A DNA stretch of 10,144 nucleotides from Candidatus Margulisiibacteriota bacterium (GTDB lineage: Bacteria > Margulisbacteria > WOR-1 > O2-12-FULL-45-9): assembly GCA_018817195.1 (NCBI GenBank), contig JAHIUL010000181.1, positions 1-10,144 of the forward strand, in the 5' to 3' direction. Position numbers and translations under genes: made by a program. Shown here piece by piece: positions 1 through 9,000 of the stretch. Within the stretch, counting starts at the first letter, position 1. Each line of letters begins with the position of its first letter. The notes beneath the pieces are model-generated. The model worked only from the letters and a program-made list of their open reading frames with translations. It ran no database searches and had not been told where the DNA came from.

Positions 1-2790
1 GCTTTGAAAAAAGCCTTAACAGAAACCTTCGGCCCCGATGTAGCAGCAAACAAGAAATACGGATATCCCTACGCAGTTATCAACGCTCTAAGCGCATCTT
101 CCTATCCCCTTACAGAAAATGCAATTGTTAACCTTGCCAACCTTGTTGACGAAGCCATGCAATCAGAAGGAGTTAATAGAGCTGCTAAGGCCCGGAATAT
201 TGCTACCGAGCAAAAAATTACCGAAATGAATGGAGCAGAAAAGAAACCCCTAAAGAAAGCCGAGGCAAAACGGGCAGAGGTTGATGATCAAAAACAGGCA
301 AAAGAGGCTGTTGCTCAAAAAATCCAAGCCGCTGAAACTTTAACCGCCCTTAATGCCTTAAAGGCAGATGCTAAAAAACTCGGATTAGAAAATAAATTTA
401 ATACAAAGATTGAAATAACTGTTGCATATCATATGGATAGGATCAAGGAAAGCCCCACTCACCAGATAGACTCAGCAGAACTCCAGGTTTTACGCTCTCG
501 CCTACCACAAGGTCAAAAAATCGTCCAATTTAAACTCGATGAAAAAGCTTACACTGTCCTTGTTGAGAAAGACCCGAAAAAAACTGACCAGTATAAATTC
601 CTGACCAAGGGCCCCCAAGGAGCAGACTGGAGCAACCACTATATAATGGAAGAAAATGGAGAATGGGTTGTAAAAGAAAGAGGCGGTATTTCTGATTCCA
701 CAATTGCCAAAGTGGATTCTGTTGTTGAGCAAAAAAAACCAAGCGTACAAACTGCAAATGGAGTGGTCTCGGGAAATTTTTGGGCTGACTTGGATGTCAA
801 GGATGAAAATAAAGATGGCAAAATCGACTTCGCGGATATCGATACAAATAGTGATGGCTATGTTGATGAAGATGAAGCTGAAGCCGTTGGGATCAAAGCC
901 AGGCTCTTTAAGACAATTGACAGCAACATGGTTGCTAACGGCCTAAACGGGGATGGCAAATTAACCCTGGCTGAACTCCAGAAATTAAATGAAGTCGCTT
1001 CAGAATTCGCCAGATTGACCGGCAGGACCTTATCTGAAACCCTCCTGCTCTATAAAACATGCGAGCTTACCAATATAAGCCTGGGCGAGCTGGCGGAAGC
1101 GCACGGCGATATTTCCAAAACTATCGCTGACAGACTAAAAGGACAAGATCTAACCCTGGAAAACCTCGAAACAATACTAAAAGAATGTGGTTATGCAGGA
1201 TACATGGTTAGCTCTATTGTTGCCCAGCTCTCCGGTCCAATCACCATCGACCCCACTAAGGTCGCTTCAACCATGATGAACCTGGTATTGGGTTCTCAGT
1301 TTGATAACAAAACTCAAACAGAGCTCTGGAAAATCAATAAGCCTTTAAGTAAGGGCTTCCCGGTCACCAAAGACCTCACTGCCAACAATATTGAAAAATT
1401 CATAACCGGAGAAGAACTAGAAGAAGATGAGAATGAGGAAAGCGGCAAAAAAGGCGAATTAACCGATGCTGAAAAAAAGACATTGAATAAACTATTAGAC
1501 AAAAAAGGAAAAGAAGCTGAATTAATAAAGTATCTCAAAAAACTCAAGAAAAAATATCCTAACAATCTTAAAATACAGAGCTGGTTAATGGAAACCTATG
1601 AAGAGAATGAAGGGTATCTCGCAGAAGCACTCGAAGAGGCAATCTTAGCTTATGATGAAAAGCCAAATCCAAGTCAAGAGAAATTTCTTCTAAGAATTGC
1701 TGATAAATATGCCCGGAAAATGGGATCTGAAGAATTATCCGATGAAGAGCGTGAACTTGCAGAAAAAGCCTACCAGAAAATAAAGGAAATTATAGGCAAA
1801 AAATATGATGACAATGAGATCCTCCAGCTTAAATATAGCACCGCGGATAAATTTATAAAAGCCCTTATGAAATACGAGATAAACGATAAAGATCTGCAAA
1901 TGCTGGCTTACATAGCCAACTCTTTAAAGGAACTAAAAGACCCTCCCCTCCCTGGACAAATAAGTTTTAAAAAGATCGCGCTCAATGAGGAAAAGGAAGT
2001 CGCGGTCACAGAGCTCAAAAAGGCTTATGATAATTTCGCCGAGAAACTGGAAGCAGAGCTTGAAGCCGAATCCAAAAAAGCCTCTCCTGACAACCGTAAA
2101 CTGGCCAGAATTTATATTAAACTGGTTCAAATAGAAAACCTTAAAGGGAATATTGAAAAGGTCAAGAAATACACCCTAAAAGCCCTTGGTCTTTACGCAA
2201 ACCTTGAGGCTGACGATGAATTAAGGGATGACATTATTGATTCAGCTGAGCGCATCATAAAACAATATTATGGTTTTAAGACCGCACCTTCTGCTGATGG
2301 TCGACAAAGAAGCGTCAACATGCTTGAAATCGCAAAAGAAATCTTTGGTCAATACAAAAAGGCGCAGGAAAAAGCCGGTAAAGAGGATATTGAAATAACC
2401 GTCGAAGATGAAAACCAGAAAAAAACCGATCTAAAAACAGAGCAAGATTTTGAAGATAAAAAAGCGAGAAAAACAGTAGATGCTGATGAACTGGTAACTC
2501 ATATTTTTAGACTGGCCGGCAACACCAAGGCGGTCCTGGAAAACGGAAAAGCAGAGTTGTCCCCAGAATCGCAAAAGCAGTTTGCATTAATGGCGCTTTA
2601 TCTGCTTGAAAAATACAAAAACGATAACACCTTCTACAAAGAGATAGCTAACTGGGCAAAAAAGTTTGCCAAGGAGAATAAGATAAATAAAGAATTTCCT
2701 CCAAACCCTCTGGGCAAATTTAAAGATTATGAAACTGCCAAAGAATATATAGAATATCTGGCAGGTGTACACGAGAAAAAACAGGGGTAA
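1..2790 (+). CDS. Large helical-repeat protein with calcium-binding loops, 5' partial
   Basis: The frame is open at the left edge and ends at TAA 2788-2790. A TTG lies at 4-6, but no ribosome binding site can be seen, so the gene probably begins upstream and at least 929 residues are visible. Counting from that TTG, residues 50-135 are a charged, Lys/Ala/Glu-rich helical stretch. Residues 267-291 hold two adjacent acidic loops of the DxNxDGxxD type, and 313-324 a weaker third loop. An acidic linker lies near 469-480. From about 500 to the end the protein is helical, with TPR-like signatures, for example around 539-555 (LAEALEEAILAYDEKPN) and 700-733 (a KGN turn followed by an A-L pair). There is no membrane segment, and no enzymatic motif that I recognise. 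TPR-type helical repeats usually bind proteins, so a scaffold or adaptor role is an inference. The next gene lies 274 bases downstream on the same strand and has a similar composition, so the two may be partners. Gene existence is certain; function is unknown. Confidence 0.93.
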   Translation, partial: ALKKALTETFGPDVAANKKYGYPYAVINALSASSYPLTENAIVNLANLVDEAMQSEGVNRAAKARNIATEQKITEMNGAEKKPLKKAEAKRAEVDDQKQAKEAVAQKIQAAETLTALNALKADAKKLGLENKFNTKIEITVAYHMDRIKESPTHQIDSAELQVLRSRLPQGQKIVQFKLDEKAYTVLVEKDPKKTDQYKFLTKGPQGADWSNHYIMEENGEWVVKERGGISDSTIAKVDSVVEQKKPSVQTANGVVSGNFWADLDVKDENKDGKIDFADIDTNSDGYVDEDEAEAVGIKARLFKTIDSNMVANGLNGDGKLTLAELQKLNEVASEFARLTGRTLSETLLLYKTCELTNISLGELAEAHGDISKTIADRLKGQDLTLENLETILKECGYAGYMVSSIVAQLSGPITIDPTKVASTMMNLVLGSQFDNKTQTELWKINKPLSKGFPVTKDLTANNIEKFITGEELEEDENEESGKKGELTDAEKKTLNKLLDKKGKEAELIKYLKKLKKKYPNNLKIQSWLMETYEENEGYLAEALEEAILAYDEKPNPSQEKFLLRIADKYARKMGSEELSDEERELAEKAYQKIKEIIGKKYDDNEILQLKYSTADKFIKALMKYEINDKDLQMLAYIANSLKELKDPPLPGQISFKKIALNEEKEVAVTELKKAYDNFAEKLEAELEAESKKASPDNRKLARIYIKLVQIENLKGNIEKVKKYTLKALGLYANLEADDELRDDIIDSAERIIKQYYGFKTAPSADGRQRSVNMLEIAKEIFGQYKKAQEKAGKEDIEITVEDENQKKTDLKTEQDFEDKKARKTVDADELVTHIFRLAGNTKAVLENGKAELSPESQKQFALMALYLLEKYKNDNTFYKEIANWAKKFAKENKINKEFPPNPLGKFKDYETAKEYIEYLAGVHEKKQG
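802..975 (+). other. Cluster of EF-hand / thrombospondin-3-like calcium loops within the first gene
   Basis: Loop 1 (802-837, residues 267-278) reads DENKDGKIDFAD and loop 2 (841-876, residues 280-291) reads DTNSDGYVDEDE. Both have acidic or amide residues at positions 1, 3 and 5, Gly at 6, an aliphatic residue at 8 and an acidic residue at 12, as in EF-hand or dockerin calcium loops. A single Ile separates them, so the two DG pairs are 13 residues apart. That is too close for a classical paired EF-hand, which has helices between its loops, and is more like tandem thrombospondin type-3 loops. A third, degenerate loop (940-975, residues 313-324, GLNGDGKLTLAE) has Gly in place of the first Asp. 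Calcium binding is expected from the family; it is not shown here. Such loops are common in exported proteins, but no export signal is visible in the part of the gene in the window. Confidence 0.8.
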
Positions 2791-3002
2791 TATCCGCATC
2801 TTTTTGCCATTTTTATCATAAAAAAAGCACTCAAAGCCATGCAAGTTTTACCCCCCAAAACCCGATAATATATATAGACGCGGCCCAATCATATATGTGG
2901 TTGTGGTCAAGAACAAAAACATCTTTATGGCCATTAACTTTTGGATTGCCTGTATCTAAGGGTTAATAACTGAGCTGAGCAATACTATTTACGGATACTA
3001 CT

Positions 3003-3034
3003 AGACCATCCTAACAGGTGGTCTTTATTTTTAT
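3003..3034 (+). terminator. Rho-independent terminator-like hairpin upstream of the giant gene
   Basis: The arm AGACCATC (3003-3010) pairs with GGTGGTCT (3017-3024), giving eight base pairs including one T-G pair, around the six-base loop CTAACA. The T-rich tail TTATTTTTAT (3025-3034) follows immediately. This is the standard layout of an intrinsic terminator. It lies over 200 bases after the first gene's stop but ends only 30 bases before the ATG of the next gene. It could therefore end the upstream transcript, end a short leader or small RNA that starts inside the gap, or act as an attenuator for the giant gene. A promoter squeezed between the hairpin and the start codon is unlikely. Confidence 0.7.
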
Positions 3035-3054
3035 CGGGCAAAGGCAAAAAGAGC

Positions 3055-3058
3055 GAGG
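3055..3058 (+). promoter_or_regulatory. Shine-Dalgarno site for the giant gene
   Basis: GAGG lies six bases upstream of the ATG at 3065, a normal spacing. In the same frame the nearest upstream stop is TAG at 3002, and there is no ATG, GTG or TTG between it and 3065. The next in-frame ATG lies about 740 bases further on (3803), so this site fixes the start. Confidence 0.8.
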
Positions 3059-3064
3059 CAACAA

Positions 3065-6000
3065 ATGAATTCATGGGGAAAAGTAAATAATTCGTGGGGA
3101 GCTAAAAAAAGTGGCTGGAAGTATTCCAACACTTCTATCAACAATGCTAACCAAAGGTTCAAATCTGCCCAGCAGAAGATAAATGAGTATATTAAGGAAG
3201 AAAACTTTGAAAAAGCCGTAGAAACCGCCAAAAAACACCTCAAAGGTGAAGCCCGCAAGAAAACTCTCGAATACATTTACCAAAAATGGCTTGCATATGA
3301 AAATGACAAATACACCATATCCAAGGCCATAAAAGAGCTTTTTATCAACCGCGCCCAATGGATTGAAAGAGAATTAAATGTCACTCTCGAGCTTATCCTT
3401 TTGAACATAGAAAAATTAATACGCTATGAAAAGTATGCAGAGGCTATCAAACTTATCCAAAATCTCCTTAAAGAAAAAAAGATAACCGACTTATTCACTA
3501 AAAAGGAAATTAACCTCAAGAAGGAAGAAATTGACAGGCTAACCGAAGAGCTGGTTAAGACTATCGCCCAACAATTAATCAACGATAACAACGGAGACCT
3601 GAAACCAGGAATCGAAGCTGTTAAGAAATTCCTGAATGCCCCCAAAATAAGCAAGAGCGCAAAAAAACAGCTTCGTGTTTATCGCCAGCAGCTTCTTATT
3701 CAACAAGAATCACAAAAAAGCGCTCAAAAAGCCATTGATTACTTAAACAATAATAAGCCTCAGATTCTTAAGGACTTTGGCAGCGGAAAACAGGCTGAAG
3801 AAATGTTTAACCGCCAGATCATTCAGCTTGGGCTGGACCACATTAAGGAAACCAAGGGATCTGAAGCCGCTTATAACAAAGCTATTGGTAAAGACTTCCG
3901 TGAAAAGCTGGAAAAGCTCTTTGGTAAAAAACAGACCAGGAAATTAATCGCCAGACTAGAGTTGGGCAAAACCCAGGAAGAACAAGGGGCAGCTGCTGCT
4001 GAGAAATTCCTAAACGAACTTAAGAAAGAAAATCTCTTCTCTGAAAAAGAGATCGAACAACTCACCATCAATATTGAACTAACCAAAAAATCGCAGGAAC
4101 CAGAAGAAGCCCTGAAATACATAGAACAATACAACACTGAAATACGTGAGCTCGGGATGAACCCCGCCTCCATGAAAATCCAGTATGAATTTGAACAGGT
4201 CCGCAAATACCAGGGACCAGCTATTGCTCTTGCATTTTTAACTAAAAATGAAGGGCCTTTGAGAAAAGCCGGTATTAACATAGATGTCCTGAAGAAAGAG
4301 CTGGATATTGATATTGCCTTAGCTGAGGGTAAGCCCAAAGAGATCCAAGATTTTGTTGAAAAGATTGGCAACCAAAAGAGTCGCGAGCTTTTCCTAAAAG
4401 ATCTAAAGGAAATAAACCCTAATGTATTTAATACCCTCTGTACCTTGATTGATGCCAATAATCTGGAAGACGCTAAATTTTTTCTCTCCAAACTAAGCAA
4501 GGGAACCCTTCCCCACCGCGTATTGGACTCCGCATTAAGCTATATTAGCTACTTAGAAACTGCCGCAAATCTTCAATTGGCCATTAAAGTCGGGAATCGG
4601 CCCACTGCGCTGGATGGTATTTTTGCCAAACAGCCGGACAGCACAGAAGTTGCCATAAATCCCGTTTATATCTCCCCCGCTTTAAAACAAGGAAAAAGCA
4701 ATGTGGAGCAAATCCAGCTCATGCTTTCTGTGGTAGTAGATGAAAATGGCTGGCCTTACCTGTCTGGAGAACAAGGAAAAGACTGGACCCTGGGAAACCT
4801 GGATTATGCTACTGTAATCGCGATTTCCAGATTTGCTAACCGGGAAAGCGGATATGTTGATCTTTTTCAGTTGATCCCGGGCATAACCCAGGAACAGGCC
4901 AAGCAGGCAGCAAAATCCGAACAAACCCTTGTCTGGACCAAAGAAAACCTAGAGGAGCTTGCCGCGGCCTATTATAAGTTCATAACCACCCCCCACTCCA
5001 TATCCCAAGTCTTCAACCAAACAAAGCTTGGTTTTGCTCTTAAAAAGGCAGCTTATGAAAAAAAGGTCCCACACCAGTCTGACTTTTGGACAGGGGGTTA
5101 CCTTTACGCCATGCTTACCTACCTGCAAGCCCGCCTGGAAATTCGAGCAGGCAAAGAAACCGATCCCAAAAAACTGGACCAGATTAAAAGAGATAAAGAA
5201 AGTATCGTTCGATTAAAAAAGGCTATGCAGGATGGAAAAACTCTTTTTCTTAATAAAGATCTGCAGAGGTTTTTCAAGCTCTCTCAGAGCGTAAAGATTG
5301 ATGAAGATGCTGTTTCTGAAAAATTAGAACAGTATCTAGCCGCTTCTCTAAAATTAGTTAAGGTAGATCAGCTTCCCAAAGCATTCCGAATGCCCCACAA
5401 CAATGTTATTGAGATGGATCAGAAAGAATTCTACAAACCGCTTTATTTAGGCCTGCAGAATAATGACATCGCCAAAGAACTAATCAATATGGCTAAAATA
5501 AAGCAATTGAAGGACCCAAAATTCAATATAATTGGATATGTTTTTTGTTTGCTCCAATATATGCAAAAAATGGATTCTGCTAATCAAAAAGCTTACCAGC
5601 GGATTGAAAAAGCCCTTGGCGGTAAAGGTGATATCGATCTCGAAGACCTCAAAATCCTTGGAGAAAAAATCACAAAAGTGTCATTAGATCTTGAGCTCCT
5701 CGAAGAGCTGATGGATTCGTGGATTGCCTCCCCCCTCTATATTCCCAATGGAGTAAAAATACCCACTATTTTGCTGCTGGGCAATGGTGGGTTTAAGCCG
5801 GTGGACCAAAAAGAGCAGGCCAAGGCCCTGGAAAACGCCAAAAAATTCCAATACGCACAGATAACTTCCTACAGACCGGCCAAGGCCGCGACCTGGCACA
5901 AGCTTTACTCATGGAAAAAACTCCTCCTGGATTCCGGAATACCGCTTGAATCCAACCAGGCCGGCGATATCATTATCTCCGAATACCTGACCCCCGGAGA

Positions 6001-9000
6001 CCTCGATGCGATTGTGGAATTCATGAGGAAGAACAGCTCTGCTCCTTATCTCCAATACAACCTGGTCCTGGATTTAAAGCTTACCGAACATTTCAAAGGG
6101 CTTTATGAAAAACTTCCCGAGGGAAAGATAAAACAGCTCATAGACAAGCTTCTCTCCAGCAACCTGGTCTGGGTCCTTAAAAAGAGAGAAAAAGAGCTTT
6201 CCGCAAAAAAAGAGCTGAAACCCGAAGGGCAAAAACAGCTCAAGCTCATCCAAAACCTGCTCAAGAACGAAAGCACCCTTTATCTAAAAGCATACTCCAT
6301 CGCGCACAAGAAAGAGGAAACTGCCTGGAAAAAGGGACTGGCGGACAGCTTTGGCCCGGAGGAAACCGCTTACCTTAAAAAAATCCTGAAAGAGCTTAAC
6401 AACAAGAAGATATTGATCTCAGAGGATGAACAAGAAATCCTCGCTAAAATACTGACAGAGGCCCCTGCCAATGTTGTTGAAAACCTCAAAGCCCTGATCA
6501 TGAATATCAAACCGGTTAACCCCGGAAGCTTTAATGAAGATGAATTAGAATCATTGTCCAAACTGGCCAAAGCACTTCGAAAAAAAGGCGAAAATCTGAC
6601 CCCTAAAAGCCTGGATTATTCTTGCAAGTTTACTCGCAACAGCGGAGCCCAGGCTATTTACGAGCGGATGGAGATCGGAGCCCTTGGCGTGCAGGAGCAG
6701 CAGAGAGAATTCTACGAGCTTGCGCCGGTCATCAACAACACCGGTATGCAGGGCAAACCCCAGCTTGCGGTTTTAAAATTCGTAAAAGCGCAGTGGGCTA
6801 AAGAAGTGAAACTGGATGAAAAAGCTTTTAAAATTCAAGATCAGATCGATGAACTCAACGAAAAAATTAAAGTTACAAAAGACCCCAAAGAATTAGCCCC
6901 CCTCCTCAGCCAGCTCAAATCCCTGGAACAATCCCTGGACGGCCTGCTGACCTTAATTGACGGAGATACTATCCCCCAGGAATTCTTAGTGTGGTTTGTA
7001 AACAAGTATGTGAAGAACAGAGACTGGGCCGACCAAATAGCGGCGCTCTCCAACGAATATCTCTATTTTGAATATTATACCGATATAGTCACAGGCAAGA
7101 AAATGAACCTTGAAAACGCCTGTGACATACTCCTTAAAGCTGACGCGATTTTGAAGCAATATCTCCCTCAGTGGGAATCAAGGGGAGTGCTTTATACCCT
7201 GGATCCCACCGGCGAAGGGGAAAAGCTCAGCCCCGAAGCGCGGGAAATGGTTATCATCGTTAAACAAGCCTTTTCCGCAGCCATCAACCTCCTGTTCCCC
7301 GCCACAAAAATCGCTAAAAAAGGAAACCAGGGCGAAAGCAAGCAAAGCGAAGCGCTTCAAAATCTAAAGCTCCAAACCGCCAGCTATTACAACCAGTTTT
7401 ATAAAGGCCGGGACATGCGTAAGTATCTGGATTATGTGTTTGGAGATAATCCAGGCCTGGGCGGATTTAACAAGCTGGACGTGGAGATCCTCTCTGAACT
7501 TATGAAATATTCCCAGATAAAAGATATTGAAACAATCCTGGCCAAGCTCAATGCCCTGAAGGAAAACGAAGATGCCTGGGATTCAAACGGCACTCTCAAA
7601 AAGGGTCATGAAGGAGAAGAAATTCTGGAAGATCTTTCCATGAAAATGTACCAGGGAGATGACACCACCTATCATGTGGGAAATCCCGGAAACATCATAG
7701 CCGCTATGAAAGAAGCCGGGGGCTTTCTCAACTACATACTTCCGCTTACTGATGCTGAATGGGTGGAAAATTTTAAGAAAAATATGGGTGATGACTGGGG
7801 TTCAAAGCTGTTCGATGAAATCTTTAGTGCTAATTTCGCTAAAGAATTGGGATGCCAGTTCCTCTTCCAGCAGGTAATGTTTCGCTATTTGATGCTCAAA
7901 TATATCTACTGGGATCTGGGTGGGGAAATGATTGATGGACTATTAAATGGAGACCTCACTTCCCTAAAACACTTGCCTGCCCTATTGGTCTGGCAAAGAT
8001 TTGTTTTTATCTGGTACCGCGATTTCTGGAAAGAGCTTGGGCAAGGAAATATCGGCAATGCTCTGGCAATATTCTACGCCATAAATTATCTAACTTTCAG
8101 GGGCGGCTGGCAGAGTATCTGGGGCAAGACCCTGACCCTGGACGCGGAAATGCTTAAAGCCCTTTGCAAGGTCCCGGGCCTAGAAAAAGGTTTTTCCTAT
8201 CTAAACAAGAGGTTTCCCAGATTCGAGAAAGCCATGAAAGCATGGTCTCGCGGGTTTTTAAGGTCCGGCTTGGAAACAGAGTGGTTTAGAAAAAAAACTC
8301 CCACTTTCCAAAAACTCAGCATAAAGCCTGAAGACACAAAAAAAGTGCGCTTTATAAAGGGTGCTCTCAAAAACTTATTAAAAGGAACCCTTATATCCCC
8401 CTGGTTAGCTCTTGAAGACGGCGCCCGCAGCCTCGCGCAGCAGGACGGCAAAATCCGCCACGCGGCAAAAATCTGGACCTGGCCCATGGATTATCTTTTT
8501 GGTCTTGGAGAAGCTGGGTTTGATCTGGGCATAAGAGGAATTAAGTATCCCTTTAAGAAAGGATATCAGTTCCTGAATTCCACTGGCAAAGCCCTGGCCA
8601 AAGGCGAATCCCCCTGGCTCAACCCAATTGACATAAAAGCTGAAGTGGAAATTATAAAAGGAACTATTTATGGAAACACTTTTGAAAAAAAAGGAAACGC
8701 GGACCTTCTGGTCAAGCTTCTGAAGCAAGCCAAAAAAGCAACCGGGGACCTGGCTGCTCTGGCCTACGACAAAAAGAACGGCAAATTTATAATCAAGAAA
8801 ACTTTTAAGATAGAAGTTGACGGGAAAATTGAAGAGAAAACCTACAGCTTAGAAGTTGTTAAAGTAAGGACCGTAGAGGGGATAAAAGAACCGAAATTTG
8901 TAGTGGTTATCCCTTACGGCGCAAGTGAAGCAGATTATAAAGTCTGGCTCCATCTGCCGGAAGATTTTAACCGCAATACTCTACAGGCCGCTGTAAATGA

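Larger units (their letters stand above)
2791..3064. other. Intergenic region between the two long genes
   Basis: This 274-base gap has no credible open reading frame or tRNA-like fold. It holds a T/A-rich palindromic stretch just after the first gene's stop (TTTTTATCATAAAAA, 2811-2825), too tightly closed to be a convincing hairpin. It also contains an A/T-alternating stretch around 2865-2877, the 8-base palindrome CATATATG at 2890-2897, and a short direct repeat TGAGCTGAGC near 2971-2980. The TATATA at 2869-2874 could be a -10 element, but the matching -35 (TTTTAC, 2846-2851, 17-base spacer) is poor, so no promoter is called with confidence. The clear elements, a terminator-like hairpin and a ribosome binding site, lie at its right end. 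Confidence 0.6.

Noticed and set aside
4-6. TTG as the true start of the first gene
   Set aside because: Only three bases precede it, so no ribosome binding site can be judged, and the frame is open to the edge. A start outside the window is as likely or more so.
2846-2874. Sigma-70-like promoter TTTTAC - 17 bases - TATATA
   Set aside because: The -35 match is poor and the -10 lies in a generally AT-alternating stretch; not strong enough to call.
2933-2967. Inverted repeat ATTAAC ... GTTAAT
   Set aside because: Only six A/T-rich pairs with a long loop, which is expected by chance.
2960-3064. Riboswitch (for example a cyclic-di-GMP type) in the leader of the giant gene
   Set aside because: Apart from the terminator-like hairpin, no conserved aptamer core or multi-stem fold could be recognised.
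3871-4500. 209-residue open frame on the - strand
   Set aside because: It lies antisense inside the intact giant frame, its Ser/Phe/Leu-rich composition is what the reverse complement of Lys/Glu-rich coding sequence gives, and it has no recognisable domain.
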